Below are positions 49,318 to 58,454 of a stretch of 64,000 bases of DNA, one piece after another. The DNA lies in assembly GCF_009811795.1 (NCBI RefSeq), contig NZ_BLJE01000003.1:310001-374000 (forward strand). The letters run 5' to 3'. Position numbers and translations under genes: made by a program. How positions within the stretch are numbered: the first letter of the stretch is position 1; each line of letters starts with the position of its first letter. Below the pieces are notes generated by a model. The model made no database searches and was not told the DNA's origin. It saw only the letters and a list, made by a program, of their open reading frames with translations. The DNA comes from Litoreibacter roseus. GTDB taxonomy: Bacteria > Pseudomonadota > Alphaproteobacteria > Rhodobacterales > Rhodobacteraceae.

Positions 49318-50340
49318 ATGCAAATCCAGAAAAACAAACGCCACACTCAACTCACACGCCGTCATTTCATGGCCACGACTGCGGCCACATCACTGCTGAT
49401 CGGCACGTCCCGTGTCGCGGCTGCTGATCCAATCAAAACGGCCGGCATTTATACGGTTCCGGTGGAACAGCAATGGGTCAGCCGCATTCACAAGGCCGCG
49501 CTGACGGCGCAAGATCGGGGCGATATTGCTTATACGTTCTCGGAAAATGTCAGCAACACGGATTACGCCCGCGTGCTGCGCGAATACGCCGAGCAGGGCA
49601 ACAAACTGATCATCGGCGAGGTGTTCGGCGCCGAGCAGGAAGCCCGCGAAGTGGCGGCGGACTACCCGGATGTGGCGTTCCTGATGGGCTCCAGCTTCAA
49701 GGAAGACCCCGCGCTGCCGAATTTTGCGGTGTTCGACAACTACATTCAGGATGCGTCTTATCTGTCCGGCATCATTGCGGGCGCGATGACGGAGGCTGGC
49801 AATATCGGCATGGTCGGTGGCTTCCCTATCCCTGAGGTCAACCGGCTTATGCACGCCTTTATGGCGGGCGCGCGGGAAATGAACCCAGACATCACGTTTC
49901 AGGTCAGCTTCATCGGCAGCTGGTTCGATCCGCCGAAAGCCAAGGAAACTGCATTTGCGATGATCGAGAACGGCGCGGACGTTCTTTATGCCGAGCGGTT
50001 TGGCGTATCCGACGCGGCGCAGGAAAAAGGCATTTTGGCGATCGGGAACGTCATTGATACACAGGCCGACTATCCTGACACCGTTGTCGCTTCAGCGATC
50101 TGGCACTTTGAGCCAACATTGGACAAAGCCATCGCGGAAGTCGCCGCCGGTACGTTTACGGCAGCTGACTACGGCGTCTACTCGTTCATGAACGAGGGCG
50201 GCACATCGCTGGCGCCCTTGGGGACGTTCGAAGGAAAGGTGCCTGCAGCGGCTATGGAATTGGTCGAACAGCGCACGGCGGAGATCAAATCCGGCGCGTT
50301 CACGGTCGAGATCAACGACGAAGAGCCGAAATCGTCCTAG
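49318..50340 (+). CDS. BMP-family ABC transporter substrate-binding protein
   Basis: The 340-residue protein has a Tat-type signal (LTRRHFMATTAATSLL) and a BMP/Med-family lipoprotein-like fold, with GEVFGAEQEAREVAADYP, FDNYIQDASYLSGIIAGAM and GMVGGFPIPEVN. BMP-family proteins bind nucleosides or nucleobases. The operon partner codA suggests cytosine, cytidine or a related pyrimidine (inference). The mature protein is soluble, without a lipobox. Confidence 0.9.
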   Translation: MQIQKNKRHTQLTRRHFMATTAATSLLIGTSRVAAADPIKTAGIYTVPVEQQWVSRIHKAALTAQDRGDIAYTFSENVSNTDYARVLREYAEQGNKLIIGEVFGAEQEAREVAADYPDVAFLMGSSFKEDPALPNFAVFDNYIQDASYLSGIIAGAMTEAGNIGMVGGFPIPEVNRLMHAFMAGAREMNPDITFQVSFIGSWFDPPKAKETAFAMIENGADVLYAERFGVSDAAQEKGILAIGNVIDTQADYPDTVVASAIWHFEPTLDKAIAEVAAGTFTAADYGVYSFMNEGGTSLAPLGTFEGKVPAAAMELVEQRTAEIKSGAFTVEINDEEPKSS

Positions 50341-50346
50341 CTCGCC

Positions 50347-51888
50347 ATGGGCAAGGACACTGGGACGGTTCTTCGTCTCAACGCCATTACCAAACGCTTC
50401 GGGACGCTGACGGCAAATGACCGCGTCAGCTTCTCGCTTGGCGCCGGTGAAGTTCTGGCCCTTCTGGGCGAGAACGGCGCAGGCAAGACCACGTTGATGA
50501 ACATCCTCTTCGGCCAGTACATGGCCGACAGCGGAACTGTCGAAGTGTTCGGCCAGACGCTGCCGCCCGGAAATTCCCGCGCGGCGCTGGATGCCGGTGT
50601 GGGCATGGTGCATCAGCATTTCACGCTGGCCGACAACATGACCGTTCAGGAAAACATCACGCTGGGCGTCCAGCCTCTGTTTCGCCCGATGCTGGACAAG
50701 TCTGCCGCGCGGTCGCGTATTGAGGCGTTATCCGAACGGTTTCATTTGGCAGTTTCGCCCAATGCGCGTGTCGGGGATCTGACCGTTGGCGAACGCCAGC
50801 GCGTCGAAATTCTTAAGGCGCTTTACCGGGATGTGCGCATTCTGATCCTTGACGAGCCGACAGCCGTTTTGACGCCTCAGGAAGCCGACGATTTGTTCGC
50901 GACGCTGAAGACGGCGGTGGAAAACGAACTGTCTGTGATCTTCATCTCTCACAAACTGCATGAGGTGATGGCAATCTCGGATCGGGTTGTTGTCTTGCGT
51001 CACGGTAAACTGGTGGGTGAAGTGCAGACGGATCAGACCGACAGGGCAGCCCTTGCCTCCATGATGATGGGCGGGGACATACCCGCAACCGACGTGGTGG
51101 CGGCGACACCCGGTGCGACCTTGCTGGAGCTGCACAAGGTCACAACGCCCGACGTAGGAAACGCGCCGGGTCTCAAATCGGTTTCCCTGTCGCTTCGAGC
51201 CGGCCAGATCACGGGCCTTGCGGGGGTATCGGGAAATGGGCAGGCCGCGCTGGCCGATTTGATAGGCGGGATGCGGGGGCCTTCTGAGGGCCGCATAGAT
51301 GTGAACGATGTGGTGCCGCGTCGATGGAGCCCGCAAGAGGCGATCAGGAACGGGATCGCCCGCATCCCAGAGGATCGACACAAGGTTGGAACCATCGCGG
51401 ATTTCGACCTGACCGAGAACGCTATTCTGGAACGCTATGCGTCGCACCCTTTCAGCAAGGGCGGCTGGCTCAGTTGGCGCGCTTCACGGGAGTTTGCCCA
51501 AGACGTCATCGACAAATATGACGTGCGGTGTCCCGGACCTGACACGCGGATCAGGCTTTTGTCTGGGGGCAATATGCAGAAACTGATCTTGGGACGGGTG
51601 TTGGAAACCAACCCGCAGATCATTCTGGCCAACCAGCCGGTGCGGGGTCTCGACATCGGTGCGGTCACCTATGTGCATGAACAGCTCCTTGCAGCGCGGG
51701 ATCGGGGGGCTGCGGTGCTGCTGATATCCGAGGACTTGGACGAGGTCATGGCGCTGTCGGATGTTATCCATGTAATCGCAGGCGGGCGGCTGTCTCCTGC
51801 CTTTGCGCGTGGCCAGATGAGCCCGACCGAGCTTGGCATCTGGATGGCCGGGCAGGGCTTCGACGAGGATATGCCCCATGCGTCTTGA
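50347..51888 (+). CDS. Nucleoside-type ABC transporter, duplicated ATPase
   Basis: The 513-residue protein has two ABC modules. The first is complete: GENGAGKTT, LTVGERQRVEIL and ILILDEPTAVLTP. The second is degenerate as usual for this family: SGNGQAALADL in place of Walker A, LSGGNMQKLILGR, and NQPVRGLDIGA instead of a DEP Walker B. It energises uptake with the two permeases that follow, overlapping the first by 11 bp. Confidence 0.94.
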   Translation: MGKDTGTVLRLNAITKRFGTLTANDRVSFSLGAGEVLALLGENGAGKTTLMNILFGQYMADSGTVEVFGQTLPPGNSRAALDAGVGMVHQHFTLADNMTVQENITLGVQPLFRPMLDKSAARSRIEALSERFHLAVSPNARVGDLTVGERQRVEILKALYRDVRILILDEPTAVLTPQEADDLFATLKTAVENELSVIFISHKLHEVMAISDRVVVLRHGKLVGEVQTDQTDRAALASMMMGGDIPATDVVAATPGATLLELHKVTTPDVGNAPGLKSVSLSLRAGQITGLAGVSGNGQAALADLIGGMRGPSEGRIDVNDVVPRRWSPQEAIRNGIARIPEDRHKVGTIADFDLTENAILERYASHPFSKGGWLSWRASREFAQDVIDKYDVRCPGPDTRIRLLSGGNMQKLILGRVLETNPQIILANQPVRGLDIGAVTYVHEQLLAARDRGAAVLLISEDLDEVMALSDVIHVIAGGRLSPAFARGQMSPTELGIWMAGQGFDEDMPHAS

Positions 51889-52927
51889 AGCCATCGAAGA
51901 TCAGACATGGCCGCGCAGACTGCTGCCCCCGCTGATCGCGTTGTCCGTGACTGTCGTGATCGCATCCGGTCTTGCGATGCTGGCGGGGGCCAATCCGTTC
52001 TCAGTTCTTGGGCTTATCTTGCAAGGGGCGTTCGGATCGCAATTCGCGATCCTCGAGACCTTGAACCGCGCCACGCCGCTTATCTTCACCGGGCTGGCCG
52101 TCGCTGTGGCGTTCCGGGCGAAGTTTTGGAACATCGGCGCGGAGGCACAGCTTTATGCCGGGGCGCTCGTCACGGTGGTGCTTGGAACGGGGGTCTTGCA
52201 GTGGCCATCATTGGCGTTGCTCCCGCTGCTTGCGGTTCTCGCAGTACTGGCCGGGGCTTGTCTTCTGCTGGTGCCAGCGGTCCTGAAAACCCGGTTCGGT
52301 GTAGATGAGGTCGTCACGACATTGCTTTTCAACTTCATCTTTCTTCTGTTCATTTCGATGCTTCTGGAAGGGCCTCTGAAGGATCCGATGGGTATGGGCT
52401 GGCCCAAATCAGCACGGTTGCTGCCCGAGGCCCGCCTACCGCGCATGGTCGACGGGCTGCGCCTGCATTGGGGATTTGGACTGGCGTTGATCTCGGCCGG
52501 TGCAGTCTGGATCATCCAGTCGCGCAGCACGCTGGGCTATGAGATGCGCGCGGTCGGATTGAACAAGAATGCCGCAGCCTTCGCCGGTATCCCGGTCAAT
52601 CGCGTACTGATCAAAACGGCCCTTTTGTCCGGTGGTCTGGCTGCGCTTGCCGGATTTTCAGAGGTCGCCGGGGTGAAGGGTAGCCTGACGCTCGATCTAT
52701 CGCCGGGTTTTGGATACACCGGGATCATCGTGGCGATGCTGGCGTTGCTTCATCCGATCGGAGTGGTGTTTGCGGCGCTGTTTGTCGCCGGGATATTCGT
52801 GGGTGCCGACAGTATGAGCCGGGCAGCAGGCGTGCCCACCTATCTGGCAGATATCATGCTGGCCACGGCGCTGTTGCTGATGGTTCTGGCCATCCTGCTG
52901 ATGCGGTTCCGGATCGTGCGGGGGTAG
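51878..52927 (+). CDS. Nucleoside-type ABC transporter permease
   Basis: The 349-residue permease of the BPD_transp_2 family has about ten hydrophobic segments, with NRATPLIFTGLAVAVAFRA, FWNIGAEAQL and LNKNAAAFAGIP as family marks. I start at the ATG at 51878 inside the ATPase end; an open extension upstream only reads the ATPase gene in another frame. Confidence 0.92.
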   Translation: MRLEAIEDQTWPRRLLPPLIALSVTVVIASGLAMLAGANPFSVLGLILQGAFGSQFAILETLNRATPLIFTGLAVAVAFRAKFWNIGAEAQLYAGALVTVVLGTGVLQWPSLALLPLLAVLAVLAGACLLLVPAVLKTRFGVDEVVTTLLFNFIFLLFISMLLEGPLKDPMGMGWPKSARLLPEARLPRMVDGLRLHWGFGLALISAGAVWIIQSRSTLGYEMRAVGLNKNAAAFAGIPVNRVLIKTALLSGGLAALAGFSEVAGVKGSLTLDLSPGFGYTGIIVAMLALLHPIGVVFAALFVAGIFVGADSMSRAAGVPTYLADIMLATALLLMVLAILLMRFRIVRG

Positions 52928-52930
52928 GCC

Positions 52931-53875
52931 ATGGAGATTTTTGAAATTCTCATGTCCGTCAGTTTCTGGGCCGCCGCGATCCGGATTGCCAGCCCGCTGA
53001 TCCTCGGCACGTTGGGGGAGTTGATCTGTGAACGGGCAGGGGTGCTCAACCTTGGGATCGAGGGGATCATGGTCTCCGGGGCCTTCGCGGGCTGGATGGC
53101 AGTCTATTCGGGCACGGGATTGTGGACCGGTGTAGGCGTCGCAATGTGTGTAGGGATGTCATTCGGTTTGCTGCACAGCGTGCTAACGGTGCCTTTTGGC
53201 CTATCGCAACACGTGGTCGGTCTGGGTGTCACCCTGCTTGCCACGTCGGGCACTTATTACGCATATCGGCTCGCGCTGCCCGAGGTCACGAGCCCGCCCA
53301 AGATCGAGGCATTCCAACCGTTCGAGATCCCGTTTTTGTCCGACATTCCGGGCATCGGCCCCGCGCTTTTCTCGCAGACACCGCTGACCTATCTCGCTTT
53401 CGGCTTGGTGCTTGTGGTCAGCCTTGTACTTTACCGCACGCCGCTGGGTCTTGCCGTCCGCGCCGCGGGGGAAAATCCGGCGGCTGTCGCAGCCCAAGGA
53501 CTTTCCGTGACTGCGATCCGCATGGGGGCCGTCACAGTGGGCAGCGGGTTCATGGCAATGGGGGGCGCATTTCTGACGATGTCGGCTTTTGACAGCTTCT
53601 TTTTCGAAATGGTCAACGGGCGCGGATGGATTTGTATCGCGTTGGTGGTCTTCGGATCTTGGAGGCCGGGCAAAGCCCTATTGGGGGCTGTTCTGTTCGC
53701 GGCATTTGATGCGTTGCAAATCCGGATGCAGCAAACAAGCCTTGGCGCCGACGTTCCGTACCAAATCTTCCTGATGATGCCCTACATTCTATCGATCCTC
53801 GCGCTTGTCGTCATGTCACGCAGGGCCGAGGTGCCCGCAGCGCTGATGGTGCCTTTCAACAAAGGAGAACGCTGA
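52931..53875 (+). CDS. Nucleoside-type ABC transporter permease
   Basis: The 314-residue second permease carries APLILGTLGELI-like SPLILGTLGELICERAGVLN, NLGIEGIMVSGA, and AAGENPAAVAAQGLSV, typical of the partner subunit in BMP-type systems. It lies 3 bp after the first permease and shares one base with the codA start (TGATG). Confidence 0.93.
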   Translation: MEIFEILMSVSFWAAAIRIASPLILGTLGELICERAGVLNLGIEGIMVSGAFAGWMAVYSGTGLWTGVGVAMCVGMSFGLLHSVLTVPFGLSQHVVGLGVTLLATSGTYYAYRLALPEVTSPPKIEAFQPFEIPFLSDIPGIGPALFSQTPLTYLAFGLVLVVSLVLYRTPLGLAVRAAGENPAAVAAQGLSVTAIRMGAVTVGSGFMAMGGAFLTMSAFDSFFFEMVNGRGWICIALVVFGSWRPGKALLGAVLFAAFDALQIRMQQTSLGADVPYQIFLMMPYILSILALVVMSRRAEVPAALMVPFNKGER

Positions 53876-55152
53876 TGTTTGATCTCATTGTGAAAGGCGG
53901 CACGCTTCCGGATGGGACTGTTACGGATATCGGCATAGCGGCAGGACGGATCACCGCAATCGAGATCCTGAACGATGCCGAAGCAGGTGAGACCATCGAT
54001 GCGACCGGCGATCTGGTCAGCCCGCCTTTTGTCGATCCGCATTTTCACATGGATGCAACGCTGTCCTATGGCCTGCCGCGGATCAACGCGTCAGGGACTT
54101 TACTTGAAGGCATCGGGCTGTGGGGTGAGTTGAAGCAGATTATGACGCAGGAGGACGTCGTCGCGCGGGCGCTTGACTATTGCGACTGGGCCGCAAGCTT
54201 GGGGCTGTTGGCGATCCGCAGCCACGTGGACACTTGTGATGATCGTCTTTTGGGGGTTGAGGCGTTGCTGGCGGTCCGCGACACCGTGAAAGACTACATT
54301 GATTTACAGCTGGTGGCCTTTCCGCAGGACGGTTTCTATCGAGACCCAACTGCTCGGGAGAATACGATCCGCGCCCTTGATATGGGCGTCGATGTGGTCG
54401 GCGGTATCCCGCATTTCGAACGGACCATGGCCGATGGCGCCGCCTCGGTCAAAGAACTGTGTGAGATCGCCGCAAACCGGGGTTTGCAGGTCGACATGCA
54501 TTGCGATGAGACTGATGATCCCCTGTCGCGCCACATCGAGACGCTGGCCTATGAGACTCAACGTCTGGGACTGCAGGGCCGGGTCGCGGGCTCGCATCTG
54601 ACCTCTATGCATTCGATGGACAATTACTACGTGTCGAAGCTGTTGCCGCTGATCGCGGAGGCCGAGATTTCGGCCATCCCCAATCCGTTGATCAACATCG
54701 TTCTGCAGGGGCGCCACGACACCTATCCAAAACGGCGCGGGCTGACCCGCGTGAAAGAGATGCTGGCGATGGGGATCAATGTAGGCTGGGGGCAGGATTG
54801 CGTGCTTGACCCTTGGTATTCCCTCGGGACGGGCGATATGCTGGATGTCGCCTTCATGGGGTTGCACGTGGCACAGATGACAAGCCCGGACGAGATGCGG
54901 AAATGCTTTGATATGGTGACGGTCGACAACGCCAAAACACTGGGTCTGAGCGACTACGGGCTGAAGATCGGCGCAAAAGCATCCCTGGCCATTTTGGATG
55001 CAGGCGATCCGATCGAGGCGCTAAGGCTTAGGGCGAACCGGCTCTGTGTGATCGCGAACGGGCGGATCATCAGCAGGTCGCCGCGCGGAGATGCCGCCCT
55101 GACACTGAAAGGCCGTCCCGACCGCATTCGCAGGCGTCACTGCATCTCTTGA
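53875..55152 (+). CDS. codA: Cytosine deaminase
   Basis: This amidohydrolase of 425 residues resembles E. coli CodA across its length. Metal ligands are visible as HFH (FVDPHFHMDAT), His in QVDMHCDETDD and Asp in GQDCVLDPWYSLGT; the substrate glutamine lies in FPQDGF and the catalytic glutamate in HCDE. It should convert cytosine to uracil and ammonia, giving the imported base entry into pyrimidine salvage or use as nitrogen. Where CodA reads GHDDVFDPW, this protein has GQDCVLDPW, so specificity may differ (isocytosine, methylcytosine or a triazine are alternatives). Confidence 0.88.
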   Translation: MFDLIVKGGTLPDGTVTDIGIAAGRITAIEILNDAEAGETIDATGDLVSPPFVDPHFHMDATLSYGLPRINASGTLLEGIGLWGELKQIMTQEDVVARALDYCDWAASLGLLAIRSHVDTCDDRLLGVEALLAVRDTVKDYIDLQLVAFPQDGFYRDPTARENTIRALDMGVDVVGGIPHFERTMADGAASVKELCEIAANRGLQVDMHCDETDDPLSRHIETLAYETQRLGLQGRVAGSHLTSMHSMDNYYVSKLLPLIAEAEISAIPNPLINIVLQGRHDTYPKRRGLTRVKEMLAMGINVGWGQDCVLDPWYSLGTGDMLDVAFMGLHVAQMTSPDEMRKCFDMVTVDNAKTLGLSDYGLKIGAKASLAILDAGDPIEALRLRANRLCVIANGRIISRSPRGDAALTLKGRPDRIRRRHCIS

Positions 55153-55787
55153 TATCTAGGTTTGCTAACCACGGCAGCTCGTCGCCGGGTCCGCAGTCCG
55201 ACGCCACTTAAATCTTGTGACCCTTAACCGCGGGTCTACGCAAACGAATATGGCACCCTTTTGGGCTGCGCTCGGCGGCGTCTCTTTTTTATTGGCGACA
55301 AGATCTGGATCAAAGTCGAACAGATCCGACGTGCAATAGACGTGCCATCTCAATTGCCGGGACCCGCGAGATGCTCGCGGATACTGTTTCAGCCATTCGC
55401 TGCGTGCTCGCGCTTTTTCTGTGCGTGAGCGTACTGAAATTGGGTCCGAAAGATATGCGGGCCTCCTATGTGCTGGCGATGATCCTTTTTCTGACCTCCG
55501 TGCCCCCATATGCTGAACTTCGTGGCATGTGAGCGCGGGGCGGATTTGTCGCCAGCGGCAGAATCGATCGGCAAGGTCTTGAGCCTGACCTTTGCATTCG
55601 GCATTGTCCCTCTGATCCTTCTCTAAACACAGATCCCAACTCAGCAAAGCCCGCCGCGCGTTCGCACCCATTATGATCAGGCTTTATACTGGCTGCGCTG
55701 GTTTATCCTGATTTTCAGTGTCCATATCTCGGTTTTCGCGGTCGATGGATGACCCCATCTTATTCCCACTCAATTGGAGCATGAGAC
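55153..55787. other. Long intergenic stretch with a possible broken small gene
   Basis: No complete gene is visible in 635 bp. The plus strand between about 55371 and 55626 reads like a frameshifted membrane protein, described separately. The remainder holds nothing I recognise, and the end must contain the promoter of the deacetylase gene. Confidence 0.4.
55371..55626 (+). pseudogene. Possible frameshifted small membrane protein
   Basis: From ATG 55371 the frame reads two hydrophobic segments (AIRCVLALFLCVSVL and YVLAMILFLTSVPPYAEL) and stops at 55530. Moving to the next frame gives CERGADLSPAAESIGKVL and LTFAFGIVPLILL up to a stop at 55626, as if one roughly 85-residue protein had been split. 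I do not recognise the family; this may be chance. Confidence 0.25.
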
Positions 55788-56771
55788 GTGTTAACAGGTA
55801 GCCTTTCTTTAAATCTTCAACAGAAGATACTGGCGGCGGCAGCAGGTTTCCTCTTTGCGGTCATCTTCTTTTCCGATGAAGCCGAAGCGCAATCGCTGAT
55901 CGAGTGGCGCAAAGAGATCGCTTTGACGTTTGACGATGCGCCGCGTGGGGACGGTCCGCTGATGAGCGGCTCGGCCCGGACGCAGACATTGATCAACGCA
56001 TTGGAAGCGGCGCGGGTCGAAGGTGCGCTATTCTTCGTGACCACCAAACATTTAGACGAAGCGCCTGCGGGCAAGGCCAGACTGAATGCGTATCTTGCTG
56101 CGGGGCACCATATTGCCAATCATTCCCACAATCACCCGTGGCTCAGGTCTTCAACGCCGGAAGACTATCTCGCGGATGTCGACACCGCCGCTGGCAAGCT
56201 TGATGCGTTCGAGGGCGTTTTGCCCTACTTCCGTTACCCCTATCTGGACGAAGGCGATACGCGCCAAAAGCGTCTTGCGGTGCGGGACGGCCTGAAGGCC
56301 CGCAATCTGGCGAATGGATATGTGACCATCGACAATCACGACTGGTATCTTCAGGCATTGGTTGGAGAAGCCATTGCGGCAAAGCACCCTATGAATATTG
56401 ATGTGCTACGCGAAACCTATGTCGAGGTACTGATGGATGCCGTTACTTTCTATAACAGCATCGCCCAAGAGATCTTGGGCCGTTCGCCACGGCATGTGTT
56501 GTTGCTCAATGAAAACGATCTTGCCGCGCTCTTTGTTGATGATCTGGTGGCGGCGCTGCGGGCCGATGGCTGGTCGATCATACCCGCGCCGGATGCCTAT
56601 GAAGACGACATCGCCTCGATGATACCGGACACAGAATTCAATGGTCAGGGCCGTGTCGCGGCATTGGCCCATCTAAGCGGGAAGTCCCCCGCGGATCTTG
56701 TCGCCCCAGTCTCGGGAGAAGAATACCTTCGTGCGCTCTTTGCGGAACGCGGCCTCATTCCGCCTGGATGA
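55788..56771 (+). CDS. Exported polysaccharide deacetylase
   Basis: The 327-residue protein has a hydrophobic signal (about residues 12-35, ending AEAQS) and a NodB-type domain with the metal/catalytic motif LTFDDAP, the His-x3-His-like HSHNHPW and FRYPYLDEG. Family members remove acetyl or related groups from chitin, peptidoglycan or exopolysaccharide; the substrate here is unknown. The best start is GTG 55788 with ttggag about 10 bp upstream, since the nearby ATG frame closes at once. It precedes the beta-lactamase gene by about 125 bp, so both may act on the cell wall. Confidence 0.88.
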   Translation: MLTGSLSLNLQQKILAAAAGFLFAVIFFSDEAEAQSLIEWRKEIALTFDDAPRGDGPLMSGSARTQTLINALEAARVEGALFFVTTKHLDEAPAGKARLNAYLAAGHHIANHSHNHPWLRSSTPEDYLADVDTAAGKLDAFEGVLPYFRYPYLDEGDTRQKRLAVRDGLKARNLANGYVTIDNHDWYLQALVGEAIAAKHPMNIDVLRETYVEVLMDAVTFYNSIAQEILGRSPRHVLLLNENDLAALFVDDLVAALRADGWSIIPAPDAYEDDIASMIPDTEFNGQGRVAALAHLSGKSPADLVAPVSGEEYLRALFAERGLIPPG

Positions 56772-56895
56772 TCACGAAGGGTACTGCGATCCGGACGACT
56801 GGGTGTTTGATCGGCGCCCGCTCTGGATCGCGGCTGGTTTTTGCGCGCTTACCAGTCCGCGCGGCTGAAATATGAATGTTTTACCGGAGATACTT

Positions 56896-57750
56896 ATGAC
56901 CGCCACCGTTTCCCAAGCGACCAGCTGCCGTCAGACATGGACCGCGCTGAACTGGCTCCTCGTGACTGCCCTCGCGACGCTTCTGCCGCATGTGGCACGC
57001 GCCGAGATGCGAGATATCTCGGCGCTTGTCGCGGAAGCAGGGGTTGATCCGGAGACCTCGACCATGGTGGTTGTGCGTTTGTCGGACGGGCGACATTGGA
57101 TCAGTAATGTGGGCCGCGCGACGACACGCTTCATTCCGGCATCGACCTCAAAAATTCCGCACACGCTGATCGCGCTGGAAATAGGTGTGGTGGATACCGA
57201 CACAATCATCGAATGGGATGGAAAGAGGCGATGGTTGGACAGTTGGAACAAGGATCAAACGCTCCCAAGTGCATATCGCAATTCCGCCGTTTGGGCCTAT
57301 CAGCACTTCGCGCGTCAAATCGGGCACCAGACCATGGCTGCTTGGATCACGCGGTTTGACTACGGCAATCACGATATAGGCAGCGATGAGAACCTCACGA
57401 CCTATTGGCTTCGAGGACCACTTGAGATTTCGGCGTCCGAACAGATCGACTTCCTGAGTAAGCTGGCCGAGCAAAGCCTGCCGCTTTCCAATCAAACCTA
57501 CGCGAAGGCGCTCGAGATCATGATGGCGGACAACGGGGCGGATTGGACGCTCTACGCCAAGACTGGTTGGCACTACGATGAGACCGGTATGGACATTGGA
57601 TGGTATGTTGGCTGGGTGGACCGGGCAGGGGACCGATATGCATTCGCGCTTAATATGGATATGCCAAGTTCCGACTATGTGCGGCTGCGGGTGAGTACAG
57701 TGCGGTTCGTTCTAGATGCGCTCGATATCGCCCCTGCGGCTGGCGGCTGA
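56896..57750 (+). CDS. Class D (OXA-type) beta-lactamase
   Basis: The 284-residue protein has a signal peptide (about residues 1-37, ending VARAE). All class D active-site motifs are present: STSK at 83-86 with the serine nucleophile and the lysine that is carboxylated in the family, SAV at 130-132, the Trp region MAAW near 150, YGN at 156-158, and KTG at 222-224. FDYGNHDIG, YWLRGPLEISASEQIDFL follow the class pattern closely. It should hydrolyse beta-lactams in the periplasm, although a distant house-keeping role cannot be excluded. The ATG at 56896 has ggaga upstream. No integrase, IS or resistance cassette is adjacent, so it appears chromosomal and intrinsic. Confidence 0.9.
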   Translation: MTATVSQATSCRQTWTALNWLLVTALATLLPHVARAEMRDISALVAEAGVDPETSTMVVVRLSDGRHWISNVGRATTRFIPASTSKIPHTLIALEIGVVDTDTIIEWDGKRRWLDSWNKDQTLPSAYRNSAVWAYQHFARQIGHQTMAAWITRFDYGNHDIGSDENLTTYWLRGPLEISASEQIDFLSKLAEQSLPLSNQTYAKALEIMMADNGADWTLYAKTGWHYDETGMDIGWYVGWVDRAGDRYAFALNMDMPSSDYVRLRVSTVRFVLDALDIAPAAGG

Positions 57751-57786
57751 TCCACGCGCGAAAGGCTGATCTGATCAGAATGGTGC

Positions 57787-58299
57787 CTACGCCGTTCCGC
57801 GTGCTGGTTTGTCGTTTTCGATTGTGAAGATCATGCCATCCAGCAATTCCGTCAAATCAGGGCGCGCGGACGGCCCGTTTGACAGGGCCACGATCTGATA
57901 GGTCCCGTCGGGACGAATGCAAAACACACCGGGCTCGGCAAACCTGCGATCTGTCTCGTCCGGTGACAGAGGGTCTGAAATATAAAGACCGAGATCCTGC
58001 ATCTGCGCCTCGGACAGGTCGAACCCGATGTCGAAGCTCCAACCAAATGCGTCTTTGTCCGCTTGTGCCTTTCCTTTCGGGTCTGCCGAGACGACGGCGA
58101 TCTCGAAGCCAGCATTTTCCCAGTCGGACTTCATTTTCTCCAAACCCGTCAGGTATCTCTTGCACCTGCCGCAGTGTTTGCCGCGATAGACGACAAACAG
58201 CGTCCATCTGTCTCGCGCACCGCCGATTGCGATCTCGCCCCCGCCAAGTTTCGGAAACGTGAGATGCGGCACCGGCCCGCCTGCTTCCGGTTTGGTCAT
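57787..58299 (-). CDS. Peroxiredoxin-like (AhpC/TSA) protein
   Basis: The 170-residue thioredoxin-fold protein has the active-site segment YRGKHCGRCKRYL with a CxxC pair, then a peroxiredoxin-like core (AVVSADPKGKA, DIGFDLSEAQM, PGVFCIRPDG). It probably reduces peroxides or disulfides in the cytoplasm, as no signal peptide is visible. It converges on the beta-lactamase gene. Confidence 0.85.
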   Translation of the reverse strand: MTKPEAGGPVPHLTFPKLGGGEIAIGGARDRWTLFVVYRGKHCGRCKRYLTGLEKMKSDWENAGFEIAVVSADPKGKAQADKDAFGWSFDIGFDLSEAQMQDLGLYISDPLSPDETDRRFAEPGVFCIRPDGTYQIVALSNGPSARPDLTELLDGMIFTIENDKPARGTA

Positions 58300-58454
58300 C
58301 GGACAATCTTTCCTGCTGGTCAGCGCTGCAAGGCGTCGCTGAAACTCTTTGCTCCATCCAACTGGTATGTTCGCGTCCCAGTGCTGTCAACGAACCGCTC
58401 ATCCGAGAAAGCTGCTGGCACAGGACAGGTCCGATCGGACCGTTGGGAGGAGAA

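Noticed and set aside
55165-55671. A 168-codon minus-strand open frame in the gap before the deacetylase gene
   Set aside because: The translation has no recognisable domain and no ribosome-binding site, and the opposite strand reads more like a membrane protein.
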